Made by a program: the position numbers and the translations under genes. Below, in pieces: positions 9,676 through 18,360 of a DNA stretch of 43,647 bases (position 1 is the stretch's first letter; each line of letters starts with the position of its first letter). The stretch lies in NCBI GenBank assembly GCA_001803045.1, contig MHAR01000010.1, positions 1 to 43,647 on the forward strand, written 5' to 3'. Origin of the DNA: Ignavibacteria bacterium RIFOXYB12_FULL_35_14. GTDB taxonomy: Bacteria; Bacteroidota; Ignavibacteria; Ignavibacteriales; Ignavibacteriaceae. The notes beneath the pieces are model-generated. The model was not told the DNA's origin. It saw only the letters and a program-made list of their open reading frames with translations, and searched no databases.

Positions 9676-10209
9676 TTATTCATTGGTTTTCTGAAGATGA
9701 ACTTGCTCACAGGCTACTCTTAATCTGCTAAACGGTTCTATTAAGTTTCTCCTCTCGGATATTGAGTTTAACAGGTCTCTAATCTGGGGAAGTTCAGATT
9801 CATATTTAGGAGATGTTTGTATGAAAACTTTTTGACCATTGCCTTTGTAGGATTTTAGTTCTTCAACTCCTTTTTGAGGGGCAGACAGGTTTTCATCTTG
9901 CGAAAATATTTGGATTACTCTGATTCCCTGCTTAATGTTAGCCCCTAAAAACAATGGATCTTTTACAAGAATTAAATCGAGTTCTTCATTTAAAGCCGTA
10001 ATCAATGGCAAAGATATAAGTTCAACAAGTACATGTTCAAGCAGCACATCTCCATAAAGTGTTTTTTGAAAATTGGTAGTTTTAATAGGAGCAGTAACTC
10101 TAAACTCTAATGGTTTTGTTTCACCATCGGTAACTAGAATAGCACCCATAATGCCGCTGGTTTCATCTAATGATAAACTTTCTAAAAATCCAATTTTTGC
10201 AAGATTCAT
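9676..10209 (-). CDS. conserved protein of unknown function, partner of the SNF2-like gene
   Basis: 177 residues, no signal peptide or membrane segment. The N-terminal half has the pattern LDETSGIMGAILVTD, then KPLEFRVTAPIKTTNFQK.LYG and a VELISLPLI block. From memory this pattern recurs in uncharacterised proteins of several phyla, some encoded beside SNF2-type ATPases; I cannot verify this here. The C-terminal half is predicted alpha/beta with charged helices. The gene is upstream in a tight operon (6-base gap) with the SNF2-like gene, which suggests joint function, perhaps as a substrate-recognition or DNA-binding partner. That role is inference. Confidence 0.6.
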   Translation of the reverse strand: MNLAKIGFLESLSLDETSGIMGAILVTDGETKPLEFRVTAPIKTTNFQKTLYGDVLLEHVLVELISLPLITALNEELDLILVKDPLFLGANIKQGIRVIQIFSQDENLSAPQKGVEELKSYKGNGQKVFIQTSPKYESELPQIRDLLNSISERRNLIEPFSRLRVACEQVHLQKTNE

Positions 10210-10721
10210 GAAGAACTCCGTTAAATTAAGTTTGAGAAACTGTAAATGTCGATAATTCTGATGGTTATTTCAGATGGTCCGAATTACTATTAAGCTTATT
10301 TATAAATTTTCTGCTTATTGGCCGATTATTTGATTACGATTTTACATTTATTAGATAACAATTTATATGCCGAATGAATTAATCTGAGAAATTCAAATTA
10401 AAAGCATTTTTTAGCTTTCTGCACTAAAAATAAGATATAATTTTTGCCTGAGACAAGTAATTGGCACTGACAGAGCATTAACATATTTATTCAAATGTTT
10501 GAAGAAACCAGATGTTTGTACTTTAAGAAGTGTGGGCATTGTAAATTATTCGGTTAGAATTTTTACCACTTGCCCCAACTTCTATAAAATGAATACTTTT
10601 CAGCGTGAAATATTTTGTATACTTTTTGCTGATATATTTATAATTTCGTCCATGAAAATTATTCAATTTAGGATTGATTAGGTTTAAGTAATTATAAATT
10701 CAAAACAATTTCGGATTTAAA
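10210..10721. other. divergent intergenic region of 512 bases
   Basis: AT-rich spacer between the divergently transcribed 177-aa gene and the OmpA-family gene; it must hold both promoters. A 60-codon ORF at 10499-10681 has no ribosome binding site, no recognisable product and codon use unlike its neighbours, so I do not call it. I see no repeat or structured RNA. Confidence 0.5.
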
Positions 10722-12152
10722 GTGCAATTGACTCACAAAATATTTTTTTTAGCTATTCTCCCAATTGTGTTTGCGCTGCCACAGAAAAAAAATAATTTAC
10801 AAGTTCATAATTTTTCAGGAACTGCCCCAATTTCTGTAAGCGGTATTTTTACTTTGGGGTTAAGTGATTACAGCAATGGAAAAATTGGTTTTGGTGCTAT
10901 CGGTATGATAGAATATTTCATTCCGGCAAAATCACGTACAATTTTTGGATTGAGATTTTTATTCGGCGGACAAACAGTCAATGGTGAAGATCAATTTAAA
11001 GAAGCACCGGAATTTATAACCGATATGTACATCTTAGGCGGTGGATTAACCGTTGGATATTCCTTTCAGAATGAATTCTTTCCTTATGTTTATGCGGGGG
11101 TTTCAAATCTGTGGTTTAGTCCAAAAGATCAAAATGGTAAAAGATTAACAAATAACAGTTTGGGAGCATACTCCCGTTCCACAATTGCCTATGATGCAGA
11201 AGTCGGTTCTCGTATAGCGTTGCAAGAAAACTTAAGTTTGTTTTTTGGTATTGGGGCTCATTTTGTACAAACTGATAATTTTGATGATATCAGTGCGGGA
11301 AATAGTAACGATTTTTACTATTCAGGTAGAATTGGTGTTTCCCTATCATTGTTTGGAGACAAGGATTCTGACGGCGATGGTATTTGGGATTCCGACGATG
11401 CTTGCCCTTCCAATCCTGAGGATTATGACGGGTTTCAAGATGAGGACGGTTGCCCTGATTATGACAATGATAAAGATAAGGTATTGGATGAAATAGATAA
11501 ATGTCCAAATGATCCTGAGGATAGAGATGGATTCCAGGATGATGATGGCTGCCCTGATTTAGATAATGATGGAGATGGAATACCGGATACTAAAGATAAA
11601 TGTCCAGATCAACCGGAAAACTTCAATGGATTTGAAGATGAAGATGGCTGCCCGGATATATTAGATAATACTAAGCGTTTATTGGATAATGATAATGATG
11701 GCATTCTAAATTATCTTGATAAATGTCCGGATCAAGCAGAAACATTTAACGGATTTCAGGATGAGGACGGTTGTCCGGACTCAATAGCAGTTGGTGATAC
11801 GGTTTCTGTAAAAGAAATAACTCTTGAGGGAAATAATTTATTCGGTTGGCGCAGTTCTGAAATTAAACCAACAGCATATGAAGAACTTGATAAGACTGCC
11901 GAATTTTTAATGAATGACCCATTCATTAAATGGGCTGTTGAAGGTTATACTGATAATAATGGTATCCCAGATTCTCTTAAGGCATTATCGCTGGAAAGAG
12001 CAAAATCGGTTGTTCGATATTTGATTAACACTGGTCTGCCATCATTCATGTTTAGAGTTTACGGCAAGGGAGGCGAATCACCAATTACCGATAATAATAC
12101 TTTGGAAGGAAGACTTAAGAATAATAGGATTGTAATCAGACGATTAGATTAA
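10722..12152 (+). CDS. OmpA-family outer-membrane protein with thrombospondin type-3 repeats
   Basis: 476 residues: signal peptide (HKIFFLAILPIVFA), an eight-strand-type beta-barrel region (about 30-205), four thrombospondin type-3 calcium-binding repeats (about 212-360, each with DxDxDG-type loops and a DGCPD ending), then an OmpA C-terminal peptidoglycan-binding domain (about 365-476). The last keeps VEGYTDNNG, LSLERAKSV and the terminal NNRIVIRRL, including the Asp and Arg that bind diaminopimelate in OmpA. It should tie the outer membrane to the wall. The start is GTG at 10722 (weak GGAT ribosome site) or TTG at 10728; no ATG fits the signal peptide. The repeat type is frequent in Bacteroidetes/Chlorobi porins. 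Confidence 0.85.
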   Translation: MQLTHKIFFLAILPIVFALPQKKNNLQVHNFSGTAPISVSGIFTLGLSDYSNGKIGFGAIGMIEYFIPAKSRTIFGLRFLFGGQTVNGEDQFKEAPEFITDMYILGGGLTVGYSFQNEFFPYVYAGVSNLWFSPKDQNGKRLTNNSLGAYSRSTIAYDAEVGSRIALQENLSLFFGIGAHFVQTDNFDDISAGNSNDFYYSGRIGVSLSLFGDKDSDGDGIWDSDDACPSNPEDYDGFQDEDGCPDYDNDKDKVLDEIDKCPNDPEDRDGFQDDDGCPDLDNDGDGIPDTKDKCPDQPENFNGFEDEDGCPDILDNTKRLLDNDNDGILNYLDKCPDQAETFNGFQDEDGCPDSIAVGDTVSVKEITLEGNNLFGWRSSEIKPTAYEELDKTAEFLMNDPFIKWAVEGYTDNNGIPDSLKALSLERAKSVVRYLINTGLPSFMFRVYGKGGESPITDNNTLEGRLKNNRIVIRRLD

Positions 12153-12195
12153 AATTTACGTTCTAAATAGAGGAGGATAGAAAATTAGTTTTATT

Positions 12196-13284
12196 TCAAT
12201 TCTTCCAAGGAATAGTTTTTTGAAATGATGAGAAAAAATTAATTATTAGAAACAGTTCATAGAATATTTGCAGGAAAATAATCTCATAAAAAGTAAAGCT
12301 ATATCTAAATTTATTCTGTGAGTTTAGCACACATAGAAAATCGCTGAGAATCTTAATGAAAAATGGTAAGACGAATACTATGTTCAACTGTGAAAGCAAA
12401 ATTGAAAATAAAACTAGAATGTTTGATAGATGCCAAAATCCAAGAAGCAATTTGTGGATCATTAGATAATGGTGTGATGTTTTAGTGTGCCTTGCTTTTT
12501 GATTTAAATATTCACCAAATGCTGTTTTCGAATTCGAGAGGACAAACGATTCTTCAAGATTAACAATTCCAATTTTCATATTATGTTTTACAGCTTCTCT
12601 TAAAAGTAAATCATCATCGCCGCTGATCGTATCCATTGTATTACCGAAACCGCCCAACCTTTCAAAAGATGATTTTTTGAAGCCCATGTTTCTTGCAGCA
12701 GCGGAATAGGGAAGTTTTAATTTGGCAAATGTAAATGTTAACATGCTGCTCCTTAAATTCTCAAAGCAATAGATTTTATTAATTATTCCTTGTGTTTGGA
12801 CGAATGGAGCTAGACCAAAGAGTAAATCATAGTTTTCTTTAAATTTTCCTGAATATCCAAGCAGCCAATTTTTAGCAGGCATGCAATCGGCATCCGTAAT
12901 AAGAATATAGGGATATTTTGCTGCGTTAACTCCAATATTTAATGCACCTTTCTTACCGGACAATTTTTTGTTATAAACTTGTAAGACACGGTAATATTTT
13001 TTTTCATTGGAAAGTTTGATTGCCTTAGAAAAAGAATTATCGGTTGAGCCATCATCAACTAATATTACTTCAAACTTATCTTTGGGAAAGTCGAGCATTT
13101 CGAGTGATGAAAATAAACTCTCTAAATTCTTTTCTTCATTTTTAAATGCCACGATTACGGAAAGGTTTAGGTCATTATTAATCTTTGCAGGTCTCTGTGT
13201 GAATTTGGGAAATAAGAAAAGAAAGATGATATTAATTAAGAAAACGATTGAAGAAATCGTGAGGAGAATAATGAAGAGTGTCAT
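12196..13284 (-). CDS. membrane-bound glycosyltransferase, family 2
   Basis: 362 residues. One N-terminal membrane helix (4-26) precedes a GT-A fold: LSVIVAFKNEE at 41, VDDGS at 76 (nucleotide-sugar binding), DAD at 131-133 (metal-binding DxD), GDDDLLLREA at about 218 (catalytic base region) and QKARH at about 258 as a variant of the processive-type QxxRW. Two or three hydrophobic helices close the protein. Such enzymes add sugars to lipid carriers or build surface polysaccharide; sugar and acceptor are unknown. It begins 16 bases after the CDF exporter gene and is probably co-transcribed with it. Confidence 0.85.
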   Translation of the reverse strand: MTLFIILLTISSIVFLINIIFLFLFPKFTQRPAKINNDLNLSVIVAFKNEEKNLESLFSSLEMLDFPKDKFEVILVDDGSTDNSFSKAIKLSNEKKYYRVLQVYNKKLSGKKGALNIGVNAAKYPYILITDADCMPAKNWLLGYSGKFKENYDLLFGLAPFVQTQGIINKIYCFENLRSSMLTFTFAKLKLPYSAAARNMGFKKSSFERLGGFGNTMDTISGDDDLLLREAVKHNMKIGIVNLEESFVLSNSKTAFGEYLNQKARHTKTSHHYLMIHKLLLGFWHLSNILVLFSILLSQLNIVFVLPFFIKILSDFLCVLNSQNKFRYSFTFYEIIFLQIFYELFLIINFFSSFQKTIPWKN

Positions 13285-13300
13285 CTATGGATTTTAAAAT

Positions 13301-14197
13301 TTATATTTTTACCGGTGTCGGTTCAATGTGAACAAGCACATCCGAAATCTTGGGATTGAATTTTATCAATTCATCCTTAACATTATGACCAATTAGATGC
13401 CCAATGTGAACCGGTAAATTTCTATCTACAACAACGTGAATATCAACAAAAAATTCCAATCCCATTTTTCTAACAAAACATTTATCGATAGCCATAACAC
13501 CGTTAACTTTACCTGCTGCAGATTTAACCTCGTCTAAAACATGAATTGGCGGTGCAGTATCCATTAATTCAGAAAATGCGGGTTTAAATAATCTGTAAGC
13601 GTTAAAAATAATTATTCCCGAAGCAAACAGCGCAGCGTAATCGTCGGCTTCTTCATAACCTTTTCCCCCGATTAGTGCAACTGATATTCCAATAAATGCA
13701 GCAAAAGAAGTTATTGCATCGCTTCTGTGATGCCATGCGTCAATCTTTACCGAAGTGCTTTCAATATTTTCGCCGATCTTAATTACAAACCGAAATAATA
13801 ATTCCTTGGTTATGACGACAGCCACCAAAACAATTAATGTGAAAAATGCCGGCGCATGATGAGGTGTAATAATTTCGTGTGTGCTTTGAATAATTATTAT
13901 TACGGCAGCAATAAATAAAGCTGAAGCGACCATCATTCCGGCGATTGGCTCTGCTTTTCCATGACCATAAGGGTGATCAATATCTGCAGGCTTAGATGCA
14001 ATCTTCAATCCTGTTAAAACTATAAATGAAGTAAAAACGTCCGAAGTTGATTCTATTGCATCTGCTATTAAAGCGTATGAATTACCGAGAACACCTGCCG
14101 TACCTTTTATTATTGCTAAGAAAATACTTACAATAATCCCTATCAGAGTTGACCTTATTCCTTTTTCAGCAGATGTTTTCGAATTACGATTCGGCAC
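13301..14197 (-). CDS. cation diffusion facilitator (CDF) divalent-metal exporter
   Basis: 298 residues with six predicted membrane helices and a cytoplasmic C-terminal domain (about 210-298). The transport-site residues of CDF proteins are visible: E49...D53 in ADAIESTSD on helix 2 and H156...D160 in DAWHHRSD on helix 5. HPYGHGKAE at 75-83 is the conserved loop after helix 2. Homologues such as FieF/ZitB exchange Zn2+, Fe2+, Co2+ or Mn2+ for protons across the inner membrane. The E in place of H/D at the first helix-2 position occurs in other CDF branches and does not by itself set metal choice. Confidence 0.9.
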   Translation of the reverse strand: MPNRNSKTSAEKGIRSTLIGIIVSIFLAIIKGTAGVLGNSYALIADAIESTSDVFTSFIVLTGLKIASKPADIDHPYGHGKAEPIAGMMVASALFIAAVIIIIQSTHEIITPHHAPAFFTLIVLVAVVITKELLFRFVIKIGENIESTSVKIDAWHHRSDAITSFAAFIGISVALIGGKGYEEADDYAALFASGIIIFNAYRLFKPAFSELMDTAPPIHVLDEVKSAAGKVNGVMAIDKCFVRKMGLEFFVDIHVVVDRNLPVHIGHLIGHNVKDELIKFNPKISDVLVHIEPTPVKI

Positions 14198-14321
14198 TTG
14201 TAGAATCCTATTATTTCTATGAGCAAATTATAAAAGAAAATATTAAAAGGTTATGACTCATTAAGAAAAATATTTAGGAATTAATTTTGAACTTTCTAGT
14301 AGGATGAATTAAGAAGGACAA

Positions 14322-14343
14322 AAAGTGGGCTCCGAAGAGCCCC
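14322..14343 (-). terminator. intrinsic terminator after the DUF2892 gene
   Basis: On the minus strand, GGGCTC pairs with GAGCCC around a TTCG tetraloop (14327-14332 with 14337-14342), followed by ACTTTTTG. It lies 17 bases beyond the stop at 14360. Confidence 0.8.
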
Positions 14344-14359
14344 TAATAATTGATACTGT

Positions 14360-14563
14360 TTAGCTATTCTTAGTATCGATATCTGTCTTGCATGTTGATA
14401 TTCCAAATGGCAGGTAAATAAGACAAGTACCAATAAGTGATGTTGCTAACGGAATTATTCCGACCAAGCCCCACCAGCTTTGGAAATAAAAACCCAAAGC
14501 GATTATTCCAATACCCAGAATCATTCTAATTGTTCTGTCTGCACTTCCCATGTTTTTTTTCAT
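14360..14563 (-). CDS. DUF2892 (YgaP-type) small membrane protein
   Basis: 67 residues: a polar start MKKNMGSADRTIR, then two membrane helices separated by a short SWW turn. The G-x-x-D-R-x-I-R opening and GLVGIIPLATSLIG.C centre are typical of DUF2892, the membrane half of the rhodanese YgaP and many free-standing proteins. Function is not established; in YgaP it anchors a sulfurtransferase. No rhodanese domain is present here. A ribosome site (AAGGAG) precedes the start and an intrinsic terminator follows the stop. Confidence 0.8.
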   Translation of the reverse strand: MKKNMGSADRTIRMILGIGIIALGFYFQSWWGLVGIIPLATSLIGTCLIYLPFGISTCKTDIDTKNS

Positions 14564-14642
14564 TGTGAACTCCTTTTTTGTTTTTTGATGAGGTATTATA
14601 GTAAAAGATTCATTAAATCAGAGTATTATCCAATTTTCTTGA

Positions 14643-15212
14643 TTACTTCACAATTTTTGAAATTTTTTTAAACTCTTCAGTACCACACACATTAAGTAAT
14701 TCAAACAAAATTGCTTCTGTCGTTGTAACAATAACTCCGGCGGTTCTCATTCGTGCCAGCGCAATATTGTAATCTTTTTCTTTTCTTGACGAACACGCAT
14801 CGGCGGCTAAACTAACTTGAAATCCACCTACCAATAAATCTAATGCTGTCTGTTGAACACAAACATGTAATTCAATTCCCGCAACAGCCACTTGTTTAAT
14901 ATTCTTGTACTTTAATATTTCAAATAGGTCACCTGCGCCCGAACAGCTAAAACTTAACTTTTGAATTGGAACGGTATCTTTTAAGGATTCTTTGATTCTA
15001 TTCTCAGTTTCGCCCAATCCTTTTGGATATTGTTCGGTAACAAAAATAGGTGATCCTAAAACTTTAAATCCCTCTATTAGTTTTATAGTGTTTTGAATCA
15101 TGATTTCGGGATTTAACATTACTTGAAAAATTTTTTCCTGAATATCAATTATAAGAAGAGCTGTTTTTTCTCTTTGTAGAATTGTTGAATGACGACTTTG
15201 GTTAAGGATCAT
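14643..15212 (-). CDS. isochorismatase-family cysteine hydrolase
   Basis: 189 residues with the family triad: Asp23 in ALLIIDIQE, Lys85 in PIQKLSFSC and Cys118 in GIELHVCVQQTALDLL. The family hydrolyses C-N or C-O bonds in small molecules (isochorismate, nicotinamide, ureido and carbamoyl compounds). The short form and loop pattern resemble the YcaC-like branch, whose substrates are largely unknown. It stands alone on the minus strand with no pathway partner beside it, so no substrate is proposed. The start at 15212 has a weak ribosome site. Confidence 0.85.
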   Translation of the reverse strand: MILNQSRHSTILQREKTALLIIDIQEKIFQVMLNPEIMIQNTIKLIEGFKVLGSPIFVTEQYPKGLGETENRIKESLKDTVPIQKLSFSCSGAGDLFEILKYKNIKQVAVAGIELHVCVQQTALDLLVGGFQVSLAADACSSRKEKDYNIALARMRTAGVIVTTTEAILFELLNVCGTEEFKKISKIVK

Positions 15213-15262
15213 AATTATTTAAGATTATTTTATTAAGCTGAGATTAGTTTAACAAATGATTG

Positions 15263-16099
15263 TTAATAGATTGGATCCATTCCATATTTCCCACAAGAAT
15301 ACATCATAAGAATTGCGGCCAAATCAATAAGTGCTTTTTTCTGGTCTTCTTCAAAAATAACAAGGTCGTAAACTTCTGCAACGAACTTCATGTTTGTTAA
15401 GATTTTTTTTAGTTCATTATATGATGGAGTTCCATGCCAATTTGCTATTTCTTTAACAAGAATATTCTCGTGTCTTCTTAAAAATTCGTTGAATGAAATT
15501 GTCTTGTATGAATTGGGGGAGTGAGGTCTGCAGATGTTTATCAGATCATTAAAATATGTATCCCACTTCTCAGCAAGATTTCTATTTCGTTCATGCATAA
15601 CATGCTTAACTTTTTGCAAAGAAAAGTTTGCTTTTGTGGTTACCTTAAATTTTGGTACAAGTGCATAACCGTCAAAACTAGTGTCGCCGCTTTCTTCATC
15701 AACATACTTCCATCTCTTTATTAGCTGATTAAGGGTAATAGTAACAATAACCTTATCCAACCCGCTATCGACAACAATAAATTTATTTTGCTGGGAATTA
15801 ATAATTGTGAACCAATGTTCCCAATTGTCGACGCTAAGAATACACGGGTAACCTTGTTTCAGATGATGGGTTAAGACTTTCAGTGCTTCCTTTGAAGTTT
15901 CACGCCTAAAATATTTCATTTTACAATTGTAACTTTTAGCAGCTTTGGCTAAACCTATTTCATCGGTGCCGTACCACCAATTGCTTCCGGCTTTCTTTCC
16001 TATTTCTCTTTCATTTCTGAACTGTCCAAGCATGACGAGTGCATATTTTAATGCAAAAGGACCGCATTGATATTTGTAAGGCTGAGGATAGAAACTCAT
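15263..16099 (-). CDS. C39-like (papain-fold) cysteine peptidase
   Basis: 278 residues, no signal peptide or membrane segment. The papain-like triad is clear: Cys12 in YQCGPFALKYAL, His95 in NWEHWFTII and Asp111 in FIVVDSG, the order and spacing of C39 peptidases. The C-terminal 140 residues are helical and unrecognised. C39 domains normally remove double-glycine leaders from peptides in ABC exporters; free-standing cytoplasmic versions are often found with ATP-grasp ligases. Here the gene is divergent from a Ddl-like ATP-grasp gene with 89 bases between starts, which suggests a shared promoter region and possibly linked roles in making and trimming a peptide or amide. Confidence 0.75.
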   Translation of the reverse strand: MSFYPQPYKYQCGPFALKYALVMLGQFRNEREIGKKAGSNWWYGTDEIGLAKAAKSYNCKMKYFRRETSKEALKVLTHHLKQGYPCILSVDNWEHWFTIINSQQNKFIVVDSGLDKVIVTITLNQLIKRWKYVDEESGDTSFDGYALVPKFKVTTKANFSLQKVKHVMHERNRNLAEKWDTYFNDLINICRPHSPNSYKTISFNEFLRRHENILVKEIANWHGTPSYNELKKILTNMKFVAEVYDLVIFEEDQKKALIDLAAILMMYSCGKYGMDPIY

Positions 16100-16188
16100 G
16101 ACTTTAATTTTTATATAGTTTAAATTAGTAGAGTTAAAGTAATTAGATTAATTTTTATATCACGAAATTTTTTAGGGATAATAAGTTA

Positions 16189-17250
16189 ATGAAAGCTAAG
16201 TTAAAAGTTGCAATAATATTTAACGAACCAAATCCAGAATTATATAGAAAACCCTCAATAAAATTCAAAAAACCGCAAAATTTCATCCCTTTTTTTGAGG
16301 TTGATCAAACTACACCAATGGAAGATTATAAATATATTCAAGCAAAACTCGTTGAGGAGGGGTTTGATGGCTACACTTTAAATCTGTTTGACGACATAAA
16401 TATTCTGATAACCGATGTTAAGAAAAATCAACCCGATGTAATTTTTAATTTTGTTGAGCTTTACAAAGATAATGCTCGACTTGAAATGAACGTTGTCGGT
16501 TTGTTTGAACTGATGGGAATTGCGTATACTGGGTCTCCACCTTTGGCATTAGCCAATTGCCAAAATAAAGTTATGGCCAAAAAGCTTCTCAACATTAATG
16601 GAATTAAAACACCACCATATTTTTTAGCAGCTGATCTTCCAGAAAAATTAAAACACGATTTAAAGTATCCCTTAATGGTCAAACCGGCTTATGAAGATGC
16701 CAGCGTTGGAATTGAAAATGAATCCATTGTGAAAAATAAAACCGAGTTGTTATCGAGAATGGAACATGTGATTCAGAATTTTACTCAGCCAGTTTTAATC
16801 GAAGAATTTATAGAAGGACGTGAGCTTAATATCGCAGTTTTTCAAGATGAAGGAACTAGGGTATTACCAATTAGTGAGATAGATTTTACCGAAATGCCAG
16901 ATCATCTTCATAATATTGTAAGTTATCAGGCAAAATGGGATCCGCAGCATGAATCTTATCATAAAACAATTCCAATCTGTCCGGCAAATTTGCCTAAAAA
17001 AATTGAAGCGAGGGCAAAAGAAATTGCAATTAATGCTTTTAATGTAATGGGCTGCAGAGATTATGCAAGAGTTGATGTTCGCTTATCTGCAGATGAAGAA
17101 ATTTTTGTGCTTGAAGTAAATCCTAACCCCGATTTAACAGAAGGCGCTGGATTTATGAGGTCTGCAGAGTCTGCTGGTATGACTTATTCGCAAGTGTTAA
17201 AGAAAATTGTGGACATGGCTTATGCCCGCAAAGGACAAGTTTCTTTGTGA
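16189..17250 (+). CDS. D-Ala-D-Ala-ligase-like ATP-grasp enzyme
   Basis: 353 residues. The central and C-terminal parts carry ATP-grasp landmarks: PLMVKPAYEDASVGI (phosphate-binding Lys and loop, about 160-175), EEFIEGRELN (about 205-214), and EVNPNPDL (metal-binding E and N, about 317-324). N-terminal GIAYTGSPPLALANCQNK (about 110) matches the Ddl-type substrate-lobe entry. True Ddl enzymes usually read EVNTLPG at the last motif, so this is likely a Ddl-like carboxylate-amine ligase rather than the wall enzyme. No mur genes are near. The divergent C39-like peptidase is the only candidate partner. Confidence 0.8.
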   Translation: MKAKLKVAIIFNEPNPELYRKPSIKFKKPQNFIPFFEVDQTTPMEDYKYIQAKLVEEGFDGYTLNLFDDINILITDVKKNQPDVIFNFVELYKDNARLEMNVVGLFELMGIAYTGSPPLALANCQNKVMAKKLLNINGIKTPPYFLAADLPEKLKHDLKYPLMVKPAYEDASVGIENESIVKNKTELLSRMEHVIQNFTQPVLIEEFIEGRELNIAVFQDEGTRVLPISEIDFTEMPDHLHNIVSYQAKWDPQHESYHKTIPICPANLPKKIEARAKEIAINAFNVMGCRDYARVDVRLSADEEIFVLEVNPNPDLTEGAGFMRSAESAGMTYSQVLKKIVDMAYARKGQVSL

Positions 17251-17429
17251 TTTTTTTAAATCTAAAGAATAAAATGTTTTAAAACTCCAATCACTTCAAA
17301 TAAATCATTAGCAATAAAATCCGAAGCTATTGAAGAATCTGTTTGGCAAGTGGTATTTGAACAAGGAGCCCTTAATGTCCTTGTGTATCTTTACGGGGAA
17401 TGACTACTGCGAGATTTTTCCTAATAATA

Positions 17430-17454
17430 AAAAAGGGGCGATTTGAATCGCCCC
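17430..17454 (-). terminator. intrinsic terminator after the DUF6580 gene
   Basis: A perfect 9-base stem, GGGGCGATT with AATCGCCCC (17435-17443 with 17446-17454), followed on the minus strand by TTTTTTATTATTA. It lies just past the stop at 17463. Confidence 0.9.
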
Positions 17455-17462
17455 GATGCTGG

Positions 17463-17993
17463 TTAAATTTTTATTTTTACAAGTTGAGAATACTTAACTT
17501 GAATTGCAGCGAAGAGCCCAAAAAGTGCCCCAACAAAAAATAGATCGCCTAAAACTGTATAATGAAAAAATGGAATTGCCGCTACATAACAAGCTATCAA
17601 TCCCGAAATATTTTTTGCGTACAGCGGACTCTGAATCCACATTTGGAAATTTGTTAAAACAAAAAATAAAACAGAAGCTAACAAGGATGCCGCAATAACA
17701 TTTATAAACTTAATGGTTTGGCTAAGTACAATTCCAATTCCCACAATTAAAATAAAGCTTAAATAGACCGAAAGCATTCCGTTATGTAATCCGATCATTA
17801 GATCAGTAATAAGCATTGCAATCATCGGCACAATAAATGCAATTTTTTTCTCACTAAAATAAGCTCCGCCAAACAATGCAATAGCCCCAACGGCTGTAAA
17901 ATTTGGCGGATGAGGTATTAATCTTGTGAAGGCGGCAGCTAAGATCATTATGGTAACCAGCCAAAATTTGGAGGTGAAATTATTTGAATTCAT
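17463..17993 (-). CDS. DUF6580 membrane protein, possible ECF-type substrate-binding (S) subunit
   Basis: 176 residues, almost wholly hydrophobic with five or six membrane helices. The N-terminal part PHPPNFTAVGAIALFGGAYF followed by LITDLMIGLH is characteristic of DUF6580. The fold resembles S components of energy-coupling-factor vitamin transporters; that assignment is inference. The gene is on the same strand as, and 367 bases downstream of, the riboswitch-controlled BtuB-like receptor, so a role in cobalamin or corrinoid uptake is plausible. The spacer contains a palindromic repeat and I cannot tell whether transcription reads through. A strong terminator follows. Confidence 0.7.
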   Translation of the reverse strand: MNSNNFTSKFWLVTIMILAAAFTRLIPHPPNFTAVGAIALFGGAYFSEKKIAFIVPMIAMLITDLMIGLHNGMLSVYLSFILIVGIGIVLSQTIKFINVIAASLLASVLFFVLTNFQMWIQSPLYAKNISGLIACYVAAIPFFHYTVLGDLFFVGALFGLFAAIQVKYSQLVKIKI

Positions 17994-18149
17994 TTGTGTT
18001 CCTTTCTTTTAATTTCTATTTAGATAATTCAACTATTTACTTTTCTATCTGCTTAAAGATAAAAATTCTATTGTCTCTAATCAAAAAAAATTTGTAACTC
18101 GCACTAATAAAAAAAGGTTAAAACCTAAAGAAACTCGAAGTTTTATCGA

Positions 18150-18273
18150 GGCTGACCAAAAAGTAACTTTCCAAATGATTGTCAGATTGAGCTTGTCGAA
18201 ATCTGAAATTTCTGGGGTAATTGTCACTCTTCGACAGGCTCAGAGTGACAATAACCTTGACTTTTGGGTCACC
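18150..18273. repeat. palindromic intergenic repeat (MITE/REP-like), copy A
   Basis: A nested imperfect palindrome in the spacer between btuB-like and DUF6580 genes. Outer arms: GGCTGACCAAAAAGTAA at 18150 against the reverse complement of TTGACTTTTGGGTCACC ending at 18273. Inner arms: GAGCTTGTCGAA and TTCGACAGGCTC (11 of 12 complementary). No ORF inside. It shares the CTTCGACA...GCTCAG..TGAC core with the element inside the riboswitch at 20527-20626. Confidence 0.65.
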
Positions 18274-18360
18274 CAATTGGGAAAATACAACAGTTTAATT
18301 GGACTTTAGTCCATAAAGTGTTGAATCTAAGAATCTATGCCCAAAGCGAGTCAATAAATG

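Noticed and set aside
10499-10681. 60-codon ORF upstream of the OmpA-family gene
   Set aside because: No ribosome site, no recognisable product, unusual composition.
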